Shown here: piece by piece, positions 34,500 through 45,224 of the stretch
How the letters are laid out: each line of letters starts with the position of its first letter
Position numbering within the stretch: position 1 is the first letter of the stretch
Assembly (NCBI GenBank): GCA_921293015.1
Contig: OV121091.1
Location: forward strand, 8,833,755 to 8,897,754
DNA: 64,000 bases
Reading direction: 5' to 3'
From: Phorcus lineatus
Lineage: Eukaryota > Mollusca > Gastropoda > Trochida > Trochidae
Program-made: the position numbers and the translations under genes
The notes under the pieces: model-generated
Database searches by the model: none
What the model was told of the DNA's origin: nothing
Seen by the model: the letters and a program-made list of their open reading frames with translations, nothing else

Positions 34500-35175
34500 T
34501 CCTGCAAGTCATCAGTCATGTCCCGCCAATGTTGATCAGTTCTGATTGATGTTAAGACGGCAATTAGCCTAGTCCTGTTATTTCAAGGTACGAGTTGGCA
34601 ATATGCTCGAGTGTTTGTCAATTGTTTATTTATGGGTAGTTGACTCTAATTTGCTGTTGTGGCTTTTTTATCTATTTACGGGCATCAGTTACCGTACCCT
34701 GTCATCGTCTTGTTTTCGTCTGCAAATAAACCATTCTATTCACTCACTACCTCTCTCTTTCTTTTGTTGACTTGATCATCAAATTGTTTTATTTTTCTGT
34801 GGGATAACCGGGTCTAGTATAGTTTAGATTTCGTTACATCATGACAGGAAATTGGTGCTCGTCTGGGATCTTATATTCTAGTTCATAGATTAGGTCTTAC
34901 TGTTTCTTCACCGCCTTGGTTTATTTTAACCATTTTTTTTGACAGTTTTAAAGTTGTAGTGAGGTGAATATTTTTGCATCTGGCTCCAAGTCTACTGTTC
35001 AGGATGGTAGTCATTGTAACCATAGTGGCAAGTTAGTTCAGGTTCTAGCGAAGTGGGCGAGCCAGGTAGCGACTCAGGTCAGGGTAGGCATAGTTGCAAC
35101 TGTCGATCCATGACGGATTATTCAGTTGATAGTACGTAAGCAATAGGTCCTTTTAAGGCAGCTAGGCCTATAACT
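34500..35175 (+). pseudogene. LTR-retrotransposon remnant: LTR end, primer-binding-like site, gag remnant
   Basis: TGGTGCTCGTCTGGGAT at 34853-34869 looks like a tRNA primer-binding site just inside a 5' LTR. AATAAA lies upstream near 34725, and GTTACA just before the site could be the LTR end. From about 34978 the DNA (GCATCTGGCTCCAAGT, GTAGTCATTGTAACCATAG) is homologous to the minus strand of 39080-39360, which encodes a gag zinc knuckle. The left LTR boundary was not fixed. The reading frame is degraded. Confidence 0.5.
34853..34869 (+). other. Primer-binding-site-like sequence
   Basis: TGGTGCTCGTCTGGGAT begins with TGG (tRNA CCA end) and has the form seen after 5' LTRs of Gypsy-type elements. 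The tRNA is not identified. Confidence 0.45.
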
Positions 35176-35199
35176 GTATTGAGCTGTGTCGGTAAATAT

Positions 35200-36890
35200 T
35201 TTTACTCCTATCCTGAATTTGCTCGTAACAAATTTTCTTGAATCCAACAATATCATTACCACGGCTCAAGAATGCTTTAGAAATTACTTTACAACCTTAG
35301 AAAATATACCTGTCTTACGTACACTAAATAGTTTACTGACTTAGAGGGGTTGTGGGAATAGAGAAACTTGAATTCAAAAGAAGGATGCACATAAAACAAA
35401 ATTTAAATTGGCATCAGGTTCAGAAAATCTACAACAAATTTCATGGTTTAATGCGAATTGGTAGTAAACAACATAAATATATACCAGCGTACACTATCCT
35501 TTTGGCACAAACTGACATGTACTCATACATCAAAATTATCCAATTTCCTATATCAATACAACCTAAATAAATACAAAGAAAACGTTCAATCAGACCAATG
35601 GATTCATTTCATTAAAAATATTATTAGATTGGATTATCAAATTATAGTTGTGAATACCTCAGTATGCTTCACTTCGTTTAAAAGCTTGGACAAATTTGGG
35701 CAGATGAGTTTTTTCATCAACTCGACTATAGTGACAATATTATAACTAAACTCTTCAAAAAAAACAACTTGACACTGACTTTCAAAGTTCAATATAAAGA
35801 CCACAGATGCAAGTTAAACATTGAAATGAAAACTAAAACGTTGTTTGAAGATCTCTGTTCAGTAAATTTTATTCAGAATAAGCATGATATTGAAATGCAC
35901 AGGTGCACAAGTGTTTAAACATCACAGGGATGCACAAATGTTAGTATCGGGTATGGCCACCATTGGCATTGATTATTGCTTGGCACTGACGACCCATGGA
36001 TGCAATCAAGGTGTCAATCACAGCCTGTGGAATGTTCTGCCATTCGTGCTGCAGTGCTGCAAGAAGTCCTGAGAGTGTTTGGGGTGGTGGATTCCTACTG
36101 CCGCGCGTCGATCCAGTTCGTCCCAGAGATGCTCAATTGGTGACAAATCTGGTGACCTGGCTGGCGATGGCAATGTCTGGACATTGTTACGCTGTAAAAA
36201 GTCTTGACAAAAACGTGTAACATGTGGTCGAGCATTGTCTTGCTGAAAGAGACCACCATGGACGTTGACGTGAGGAATAAAGTAAGGCTGTAGGATCAAG
36301 TCCCTATACCGTACTCCTGTGAGGTTACCCACAACATGCACAAGGGGTGTCCTAAAACCGTGACGAATCCCGGCCCACGCCATGACTCTCCCACCTCCAA
36401 ATGGGACAACCTCCTGAACACAGTAATCTTAACTTACAAATTGAAACGGGAAGATGGCACAAAAAAAACCTGAGAGATGAAAATATTGTAAAGTTTGTAA
36501 CTTAAGTGAAATAGGTGATGAAATGCACTATATACTTAAATGTTCAATATTTAATGCAGATCTTGAACGATACTTAACCACCATAAAAAGTAATAATGAT
36601 ATATGTAACCTTATATATGCCCTATCACCATCAAATAAGAAAAATAACAACAATTTGTCAAGGATCACTATTCACTAACAAAATATGTTACTGAATATTC
36701 CATTAGCGACTGTGTCTACTGAACAATTTAGCTATCAACCAAATATTTATTATATATTACTAAGTATCTATATTTTCAATAGTCTGTTGCCAGACGTGTG
36801 CAAATGATTTTTAAATATATCTATGTAAGTGTGCTGTTGTACCATCAAAGGTGTTTTTTGAGAAATAAAAACAGTGAAACTGAGATAAGA
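35200..36890 (+). pseudogene. LINE C-terminal fragment inserted in the LTR element, itself split by Tc1-like DNA
   Basis: Plus-strand frames on both sides of the Tc1 piece read as the C-terminal region of a LINE: TLSFWHKLTCTHTSKLSNFL and SDQWIHFIKNI (about 35480-35630) before it; after it QIEIGRWHKKNLRDE-like text and SEIGDEMHYILKCSIFNA (about 36505-36560), the zinc-binding GDExHYxxxC block. The 3' end near 36870 has GAGAAATAAAAACAG. LTR-element text resumes from about 36900. Confidence 0.6.
35885..36427 (-). pseudogene. Tc1-like transposase, C-terminal half
   Basis: Reading minus from about 36427: CVQEVVPFGGGRVMAWAGI, LFQQDNARPHVTRF (second catalytic Asp) and SPDLSPIEHLWDELDRR (third acidic residue, Glu). 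Then, with a shift, it reads the usual tail to a stop near 35945. The DNA-binding half is absent, so this is a 5'-truncated copy. It belongs to a different Tc1 subfamily from 22489-22840. The 3' flank near 35900 (CACAGGTGCACAAGTG) may be the element end. Confidence 0.85.
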
Positions 36891-36899
36891 ATTTAATTT

Positions 36900-37240
36900 C
36901 TGGTTCAGTGTCTGATAGAAGTAGGGCCAGTCTTGTCCCGTGTCAGTTTATAGACGCTTGTCTTGTCTTCAGTTTTGTCCAATCCAATCAGCTACTGGGG
37001 ATTACGTAGTTGTTAGCTGGATAGGAGAGAAGGCTTTGTCTGTTCCCTTGCACAAGGTGTGTCACAATAGTGAGTTTGTATCAGGTGAAGTTGTAGATGG
37101 TGTCATTGATGAGTCAAAGGAGTTGATGTGTTGCGATGTGTTGCGATGTGTTGCGATGTAGCTGTAAGTTGTTGTCCTGTAGATTGTTGCTTAGATAATG
37201 ATGACCAATGGTAGGCAGTCACTCTAGTGAAGCAGCAAGC
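36900..37240 (+). pseudogene. Gypsy-like pol fragment near the protease region (tentative)
   Basis: The frame 36940-37161 contains SATGDYVVVSWIGEKALSV and LHKVCHNSEFVSGEVVDGV, which in my judgement resemble the stretch between protease and RT of Gypsy-type polyproteins (VPLHxV...SGxVxVGV). The protein then degrades in a TTGCGATGTG triplicate (37130-37158). The catalytic DTG/DSG is not present. It is collinear with the gag remnant at 34978 once the nested LINE is ignored. Confidence 0.45.
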
Positions 37241-37259
37241 TCTGCCCTTCCAGACGAAG

Positions 37260-37680
37260 GCTAATGATCATTTTGATTGGCGCACAGTTAGGACAGTTTA
37301 AGGTAAGCAATCAGGTTCTATTACACCTCTCCGTCCGAATGTCCTCCCTTAAGACCATGTATGGCCCATATACTGTAAGGCCTAAGCATAGTGAACAAGG
37401 GTATATGGTCATTACTGCAGATAGGCGCAGGAACTTCAAACCTCGCAGCTTCCATCCTGAAACAACGCCAATGAACCCAAGACTTCCATGGAGACGACGG
37501 ACCTCTCGACGACGTCATCCTCCCTACGGCAAGACGGACAGAGCCCCTATCCGTCTGCACGTTCGAGATCAGTCTCCTCAAGAAGCCAGTCAACTGCGAC
37601 GGCAACAAGGATGGCCCGCCTAAGCCTTCACTGTTTTTCGCTTTATTGAATATGGCATATGGAGGGAACATTCAAAGAGG
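37260..37680. other. GC-richer block with overlapping frames, unassigned
   Basis: Frames of 119 (plus) and 116 (minus) codons overlap here. The plus one is Arg/Pro-rich (RRRTSRRRHPPYGKTDRAP). It may be the end of the LTR element, but no motif settles this. Confidence 0.25.
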
Positions 37681-39079
37681 TTGTTATGTCAAAAGCATAA
37701 TTAAGCTTAGATCTGTGCTTAGAAAAAAGATGTTTGATGACTTTTGACTAAATATGATATTTCACCATTTTGCTTTTGCATTCTAAGCTTTTGTGTAAAG
37801 GTCGAAATTGATCATTTCAAGGCATATGAGGGTATAGGCACTCATTTAAGCTTTCTATCGATGCAAATGAAATGCTTATTGCCTTCACCTATAATAAAAA
37901 TTGAAAAAGTAAAGACGGCCGAAGTCGGCTTTAGATGTAAAGTATCTATAGTCAGCTGTGTACAAAATGGAAAAAGATATAGACTGTCAAAAACGGCTGA
38001 GGTATTAATGTGGGCAGCTTTTGAATTTACCTCAATTATGAACTGGGAATAAAGGATGAAGTATTGTTTATTAGAGCAGTCATGTTATTTAGCCAATTAA
38101 AAAATGTATATAAGCATTGTAGTTGGATTAAGAAAGCAACTGCAATTTTCGTAAAATTTGAATATTTCCGATATCATAGTTCATGCGGATTTAAAACAAT
38201 GTTGCATTAAATACCCTCGGTCTTTTAAAATTAACGTTATAACCTGAATACATGAATATTTGTTACATAACTTACGAGGTTGAACATGTGAGTGATGATC
38301 GTTAGTAATATCGAGACATATGCATGATTTGTGTATTCGTTGTATATATGAAGTGCTAGTGCTAAATTGCAATTGTTGATGCAAGGCTCGTATAAGTTAT
38401 TTTGTTGGTTGCAAAGTCATCCTTTAATTCACTTTCAAAATTACCTACCTACCTACAAAATTGTAAAATCCTGCTTAAATCACCTTTTTACACTTATATT
38501 TATTTGTTGAATACTTTAGTTCGAGGGACATGTAATTCGATATTTTTGGTGGTGCAACTGAAAACAACCGTTCTCTCATTTTCTTGTTTTTAGAAAAACA
38601 GTCTTTGATCACGAGTAAATTTCAGATCCAATATTTTTTTATAAAAATTAAACATATCATAGGCTTTACCGCAATTATATATTTTATGTAGCAAAGTATA
38701 TTTGGGAATAATACATAAAATATAACTTAAATTGAATCAACTTGAAATAATTTAACACCGTGTCAGATAATTTTTACAGAAATTTTTTTATTGAAAGACA
38801 TGTTGTATTGAATTGTGATAAACTTAAAGAAAATACAGTTTGATGATGACAATCAAGAACATATATTTCATTAAAAGAAAGTTTAAAAATTTCAGCCTAT
38901 TGCCAATTCCATCATGTTTTACGGTTGTGTAGAACATCATTACATGGAATCTACTAACATTAGCTCCACCAAGAAACTTAACAACTTCGCCTCATCTTCA
39001 CCAAGTGATAGAAGAATTTGCAATGGACCATAATGAAAATACTTGTTAGAAATTGCTTGCTGCCTTAACAAGACCTATA
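37681..39079. other. Intronic spacer
   Basis: AT-rich. A 102-codon plus frame (37744-38052) has no recognised domain. Confidence 0.4.
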
Positions 39080-39360
39080 GCCGAAGCACTATCCTCCTTG
39101 CACTTACAGCAAACCTCAACTGAATGATTCCTCATGTAGCAATAACTACATGTAGGTCGATCCTGATCTGACCTCGCTGACCAACTTGGCTAAAACATGA
39201 ACTACCCTTGCCACTATTGTTACTATGACTACAAGCCTGAACACTACACTTGTAGCCAGATGCTTCAAGTGGAGCCCTGAGTAGTATCCTTGTCAGCCAG
39301 CCAGTTATCTGCGACCTCACCTGCTATAGCCAAACTACGAACTCTCTGCTCTGACAACTT
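39080..39360 (-). pseudogene. LTR-retrotransposon gag fragment with CCHC zinc knuckle
   Basis: The minus strand encodes VADNWLADKDTTQ-type text and then, at 39150-39109, CSYCYMRNHSVEVC, an exact Cx2Cx4Hx4C nucleic-acid-binding knuckle. Nucleotide homology to 34978-35130 on the plus strand shows two copies of one LTR family in opposite orientation. Stops lie between the two parts. Confidence 0.65.
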
Positions 39361-39930
39361 AAAGTCATAGGCTCATTTTCGCATGGCAAATTGTAATGCA
39401 CGATTGGTGTAAGTGATCAGAATTTTGCTCGTGAAGAATAATAAGTTCAGTTCAATTGCATTACAAAAGTGATTCTATGACTTTAACGCCTGGAGAGATA
39501 AGTCTTCGCATCCTCTAATAACTCAGAGCATTGAATTATATCGTAGCCTTACCCCTAAATTTGGACTGAACTGAGATATGCCACAATTCTCCAATAAATC
39601 ATAGAACAAGGCTAATTGAAATTTTAAACTTGAGTATCTGATCTGAGGTATTTTTTTAAACTTGAGTATCTGATCTGAGTATCTGATTTAGAGGTGATCC
39701 CTTCATGCGCATGCGCCGAGGTAGGTAGCAAGCTATTAAATGCTCTGTAATTATTGGGGTTTTCACATAGTTATTGTCAACAAGGATATCTAAAACTATG
39801 CATGTTGGATGTTCTACGGATTTACTATCCATTCATACATAAAAAACGTATTGTGATCTGTAAATATGTTTGTTATTAACATTCTTACATTCCTGTGTAT
39901 ATCATATCATGAACATTTCTCAATAAGCCA
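39361..39930. other. Intronic spacer
   Basis: Only a short local duplication (AACTTGAGTATCTGATCTGAG twice, about 39628-39680) was seen. Confidence 0.45.
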
Positions 39931-39944
39931 AAAGCACGGTCTGT

Positions 39945-42900
39945 ATGGTTGGAAGACAACTGACATACACCAGAGAGCAAATACATCAGCTAAATCATGG
40001 CTGGCGACTGAGTTTTACTCTATTACATCATCTAAGACATTGTGGGGTCAGCTCATCTAAACCAACAAAGAGAGGCAAGCCTGGCGGCCAGAAGAAACAA
40101 AGACCAATCAGTGTAATCAGCAATGTGTTTCAAAGGCCCTTTCAAAAGAAAGGTGCTATAAATTTTGAAAATCTCCTTTCAGTGCACCCAAAGCAAATGA
40201 AACGGACTCTAAAAATTCAACTGTGGAATGCAAGTTCTTGCAGAAATAAAACTCTCGAAATTTCTGAAAACATACTCGAAGATGACGTTGATTTTGCCCT
40301 AATTACTGAAACATGGCTCACAGAAAAGGGTGAAGAAGCCAAAATCTTTGAACTTACACCTTTAGGTTATTCAGTCAAACAAGTTTCTCGGCTCCAAAGT
40401 TCAGGAGGAAGATTAACAGTTATTTATAAAAGAAACTTGAAAATAGATTTTGTTTTCGGAAGTATTGAAGACTGTGTGGCAATTGAAACGATTGAATTAA
40501 CTATTGCTCATAATTCAAATATTTTTAGACTAGGGGGACTGTATAGACCTCCGCCATCCAAAGCAAATGGCTTCAATGACTACTTGTTTTATAATAACCT
40601 GTCATGTCTGCTTGAAAAACTTAATTGCAAAAAAGGGCAATTTCTTTTGATGGGAGACTTTAATGTACACTATGACAGCCCTCAGCAACCATTTGTTAAA
40701 AAGATATTAAGTTGTTGAACACTCATTGCCTTAAACAACATGTAACTCAGAGTAAGTCTGGCCATATCCTGGATTGGGTGATTACTAGAGTAGTTGATGA
40801 AATTATCAGTGACCTGAACGTAACAGACAGGCACATGTCTAATCACTTTCATGTAACATTTAGTTTAGACTTCACAAAAGATCTTAAACCAGAGCTAGCT
40901 GTGACATGTAGGAATATAAAGGCTATACCTCTTTCCGACTTCAAAGCTGATTTGCGTTCTGCGCTGTCAAGGCAGCATGAGAATATGGACCGCGACAGTG
41001 ATAATCTCTGTGGAATATTGTCTTATCTCCTAGACACGTACGCTCCATCAAAAACAAACCCCAAATACCTTGGTACTGTGAGGAAGTTCGCCTTGCAAAA
41101 CAACACAAACGCTCTGCGGAACGTAAATGGAGGAAATCAAGACTAGAGGTTGACAGACAAATCTACAATCACAATAGAAACTCTGTAAACAACATGGTGA
41201 GACAACTTTGAACTTCTTATTACAACAGGGTAATCGAAGAGAATGCTGACAAGCCAAAAGCCTTATTCTCAACAATATTCACCTTTATGGGAAGGTCTAT
41301 TGATATCGTTCTTCCACCTGGAATAGATGACGTCACTCTGGCCAATAATTTCAGTGATTTCTTTGATGAAAAGATAGCAAATATCAGAGCAAGCCTGGAT
41401 CAGGATATAGAGCTTACAAGTACATCAAAATACACAGGTCAGAAACTTCGAACTTTCCAACCTTTCTCCGAAGCTGAGATTTTAAAACTTATCAAAGATT
41501 CTAAACCAACGAATTGTGAAATTAATCCAATCCCTACATCGTTGCTTCTGGACTGTTTAGATGTTTTGCTTCCAAGTATTACTGAACTCATAAATACAAG
41601 TCTAGAATTCGGACAGGTACAAACCCCATTTAAAACAGCAATTATCAAACCCTTGTTGAAGAAGCCAAATCTTGACCCTTGCTCTCTGAACAACTACAGA
41701 CCAGTGTCAAATGTTTCATTCCTCTCCAAACTTCTCGAGAAAGCAGTCAAGACACGACTGCTTGAACATATAGAAGGAAACAATCTCCTGGAGAAATATC
41801 AATCGGCCTATAGGTCATTCCATGGAACAGAAACAACACTGAACAGGGTCATAAATGACATATGTATGAGTGTAGATAAGGGAGGGTTAGCTGTGCTGGT
41901 CCTTTTAGACCTCTCAGCTGCCTTCGATACGATAGACCATCAGATTTTGTTAGAACGGCTAGAATCTGAGTTTGGCATCTGCGGCGCATGTCTCTCCTGG
42001 TTTTCTTCATACCTTGAAAATCGGAGACAATGTGTCATCATCAAGAATGTGAAATCTGAGTTCATCTGACCTGTTGTGTTCCCCAAGGCTCTGTCTTGGG
42101 ACCAATACTTTTCGTGATGTACACATGTCTGTTGGGAAAAGTTGTTGATCAGTTCAGCATTCCACATCACTTCTATGCCTACGACTCCCAGCTGTATGAG
42201 CAACTCTCACTTGATCCCTCTCTACAATTGAAATCAGTCTCTAATTTAGAAGACTGCATTGATGACATCAAGTCCTGGATGTTAGCCAACAAATTAAAAC
42301 TTAATGATGACAAGACCGAGGTTTGCGTTTTTGGACCACAGTCAAGACACAAACAGCTACAGTTCAGTCAAGTTTCTGTTGGCACAAGTCACGTTTCCTT
42401 TTCACCAGCAGTGACCAATCTCGGCATCAAGATAGACTCCTCCCTTACAATGACCGACCATGTCAATCATCTGTGCAGAGTGTGTTACTATCACCTCAGA
42501 AACAGAGGCAGCATCAGACATCTCCTGACTCAAGATGCCGCAGCCGCTCTTGCAAGATCACTCATACCCTCCAGACTGGATTATGGAAACAGCCTCCTTG
42601 TTGGCATGACAAAAGAAAATATCTCCAGACTTCAGAGGATACAAAATAGCGCTGCCAGAATAGTCACAAAGACAAGTGTGAGACAACACATATCACCAGT
42701 ACTAAACCTCTCCACTGGTTTCCGGTAGACAAGAGAGTAAAATTCAAACTTCTCACACTGGTGTACAAATGTGTTCAAGGTGATGCTTCCTCTTATCTCA
42801 TGGACTTAGTCAACCTATATAGTCCAGGAAGATCTCTCAGATCGAGTGACAAGTTATTGCTTGTTGTCCCAAAGTGGCACTTGAAATCTTTTGGTGGCAA

Positions 42901-43085
42901 ATCATTCCAGTGGAATGCAGCAGTCCAGTGGAACTCGCTTACGGATATCTCCGACAATTGAAACTTTCAAGTCCAGACTAAAGACCTATCTTTTTAAAAA
43001 TAACTTTTTGTTAGCGCTTTGAGTATGCTTTATTGCGTGGAGATCAGCGCAATACAAATTGTCTAATTAATTATTACTATTATTA
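39945..43085 (+). pseudogene. LINE-CR1b: nearly complete CR1/Rex1-like retrotransposon
   Basis: ORF pieces at 39945-40718, 40712-41146, 41287-42069, 42096-42728 and 42761-42961. The N-terminus is TYTREQIHQLNHGWR with a basic linker. Endonuclease: LWNASSCRNKT, ALITETWL (Glu), LYRPPPSK, MGDFNVHY, ILDWVI and MSNHF, where the catalytic SDH is SNH. RT: NYRPVSNVSFLSK, LLDLSAAFDTIDHQ, VPQGSVLGPILF (after a shift at 42067), and FYAYDSQLY, where YADD is YAYD. Next come NKLKLNDDKTEV and QRIQNSAARIV. The 3' end carries AGCGCTTTGAGTATGCTTTA and ends in a TTA/TTATTAC repeat, typical of CR1/L2-type tails. Catalytic changes plus shifts make it dead. Confidence 0.9.
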
Positions 43086-43580
43086 TCTCAATCGGGACAC
43101 ACTGGCGTCATGACGTCATGACATGGTACTTGCCAGGCATGTAGATAGCTGTTTGGGAGACTAAATAGATAAGAACACTAGATAGGTATAGCAGAGCTTA
43201 TTAAAAGAAAAGGATGGGGTTGGTAAGGTTAAACTGTACGTTCTTTAAAAGAAGTGAACAAATACTCCAAAAAGGTATAGAGAAACAAAGGAATATAAAC
43301 CTCTCCAATCCAACATCAATCGTCGCAAAGAGTCCTAATTCTGCCAGTTCCCTCATCAGTTTCCTATATAACGCTGTGTAACCTGGGGTATAACCGCTAA
43401 ATTATAAGCCTGAGTATTTTACCCTCAGACGTCTACAGTGCGGACGTCGAGGAAGCCACTCAAAAATGTTTTCAGCCTAGCAGAGCAAGTTGTGTTTCTG
43501 AGCTACACTAAAATGGCCCCAAATATTGAGATTACAATAACATAATATGGCTCTTTGTAAAGAGGTAAACTCCTCTACAA
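43086..43580. other. Intronic spacer
   Basis: No element recognised. Confidence 0.4.
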
Positions 43581-43581
43581 G

Positions 43582-43770
43582 TACAGTAAACCCTGGTTAT
43601 AATGCCCCTGATTATAATGCCAAACTGGATATAATGCCATGCTTTTGCCAGAACGGATTTCCTGCAGTTATATTTCACTGGTTATAATGCCAAACTGGAT
43701 ATAGTGCAATTTGCCAACTCTTTATGGAACAAAAGTCAGTTTTCCCTGACTATAATGCCAATGAAACCAC
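43582..43770 (+). mobile_element. Pogo-like terminal sequence / MITE remnant
   Basis: TA followed by CAGTAAACCCTGGTTATAATG at 43584 looks like the end of a pogo-type element, which starts CAGTA and inserts at TA. Behind it lie about five copies of TATAATGCC within 160 bp. No matching right-hand end was found, so it is partial. Confidence 0.55.
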
Positions 43771-44140
43771 ACCATTTAAGATATCACGGTTAGTTGGCAT
43801 GGCTCAAATCAATTCACATTGGGTGCATGTTGTTACATTAATTGCATCATAACTGGAAACTGATCAATTATGAAAAAAAATAACCTTTTATTGCATCGAT
43901 TAGAATTGAAATTATGATTTTCAGCAATTTGGCATATTTATTTGAAACAAAAGACGGAGTTTCTCTATATCTTTAAACATTCTCTAACAGTAAGGTTGGG
44001 TATCAAATGAAGGAAGAATATTGATGTAGGCATAAATATCTTTGTGAAAGGAGGCCCAGGTCTGGAATTTGTCACTTATCCCAAGTTCATAAAATCTTTA
44101 TTGTTTTTTTTTCAAAATGAAAAGTGAAAGTTTGTTTTGA
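43771..44140. other. Intronic spacer
   Basis: AT-rich; nothing recognised. Confidence 0.4.
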
Positions 44141-44275
44141 GCTTGTGGCACCCGGCAGCCACAGTGCAGAAGCAGATCATATTTAAACGTCTTTTGGTAT
44201 GGCACGGCCGAGAATAGAACCGCAGCCTCCCGGGTGAAGAGTGTACGCTCTAACAACTCAGCTACTACTACTAAT
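44140..44275 (-). mobile_element. tRNA-derived SINE
   Basis: On the minus strand an A box (TAGCTGAGTTGTTAGAGCG, plus 44246-44264) is followed at normal spacing by a B box (GCGGTTCTATTCT, plus 44211-44223), the Pol III promoter of a tRNA-like head. A body continues (CTGCTTCTGCACTGTGGCTG, CCGGGTGCCACAAG). The tRNA fold is not preserved well enough for a functional tRNA. Confidence 0.7.
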
Positions 44276-44412
44276 TATCACTATAATTTACTTCTGCTAG
44301 ATTTCTCTGTGAACCTTTTTTTTCTAACTAAAGTGGATAGTTTGGCAATAATTGTCTAGTATGGATTTTACCAATGCGTCTGAAGTTGTAAAATATGAAA
44401 CTATGCACTAAC

Positions 44413-44690
44413 CATTCTACCGGCTTCATTATTATGCAGTTGGACTAATGTCGTCACATCCCCTCGACGTTTTTTCCTGCGTCTGGCGTCCATGAATTCT
44501 CGCGACTTTTGGTAGCCGAACTCGACGTTGTCGCCGCATCCTCCCCACTCCCATTCCCCGTCCGTTGCCACATCTCGTATGTTATTGTCACACGTGCACT
44601 GCAGCAGTCGACCCGTGCTGCACGCTTCCGTCACCGCAAACACAACCCCAGCAGCTGTGATTGCATACACAAACGCTGCTTCGCGAGTGT
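44413..44690 (-). CDS. Wnt6: Wnt6-like, penultimate coding exon
   Basis: 278 bp between acceptor TTTTTCAG (AG at 44691-44692) and donor GTTAGT (from 44412). It enters in phase 1 (the Asp codon is split) and leaves in phase 0, so 92 whole codons. It encodes DTREAAFVYAITAAGVVFAV, TEACSTGRLLQC, EWEWGGCGDNVEFGYQKSR and FMDARRRKKRRGDV, and ends VQLHNNEAGRM. These are the central Wnt N-terminal-domain motifs (AxxxAITxAG, WGGCxDNxxxG, FMDA, NNEAGR). The DTRExAFVxAITAAG start and the exact continuation into the next exon favour Wnt6. No lesion is seen. The gene's signal peptide and first conserved exon (RWNC region) were not found to the right. Confidence 0.92.
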
Positions 44691-44699
44691 CTGAAAAAT

Positions 44700-45220
44700 G
44701 ATACCAGTAGTTATGATATAATACAAACAATAAAGAAAGAGTCTCGATTACCCTTTGCTGACGGCCTGATAATTGACACATTTCTTTTGTACGTTACAGA
44801 TACCCTTACATATTTTTTCAGAGTTACATAAACATGACAGTGACCACTACATGTAGGGTCATGAACACCAGGATCTAGTACAAGGGCACTATATGTGAAA
44901 CAAAAATAAGATCGATGAAAGTAAAGCAAATTATCCAAACGTATTTGCTAAAGGAGGTGCGTAGACATGAAATAAAATCCCAGTCAAAAGAAAGGTTTCA
45001 CTTTCATTTTTTTTTCATGAAAACATTAAGAGGGCTGGTACGGGTTTGATTCTATGCAGGAAATGATAGTATTACTGCATCGTTTCCTCTGCACGAACGC
45101 ATCGCATCGAACGCAGCTACTGGAATTGTGCAAACGTGTTTTTGAGGCAGGATTTGTGATGAACGTGCATAATGTTGTATAGATTACAAACTGTGTGTAT
45201 TGATGGAAATGATATATAAA
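44700..45220. other. Spacer in the upstream Wnt6 intron
   Basis: No feature recognised. Confidence 0.4.
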
Positions 45221-45224
45221 GAGT

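Larger units (their letters stand above)
24559..44412 (-). other. Wnt6: Wnt6 intron, 19,854 bp, packed with transposons
   Basis: Bounded on the minus strand by donor GTTAGT (44412 downwards) and acceptor TTTCAG. It joins EAGRM to AVTRHM in phase 0, the position where known Wnt6 proteins continue without a gap. Inside are at least two SINEs, five or more LINE pieces, two Tc1-type or other DNA elements and two LTR-element fragments. Confidence 0.85.

Noticed and set aside
37264-37671. Overlapping 119- and 116-codon ORFs on opposite strands
   Set aside because: Neither shows a recognisable family; possibly the end of the LTR element, not called as genes.
37744-38052. 102-codon plus-strand ORF (Cys- and Lys-containing)
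   Set aside because: No family recognised and no gene signals; left as unannotated spacer.
44509-44938. Other frames over and beside the Wnt6 exon
   Set aside because: Antisense or intron-extended shadows; the exon limits are set by splice sites and Wnt homology.
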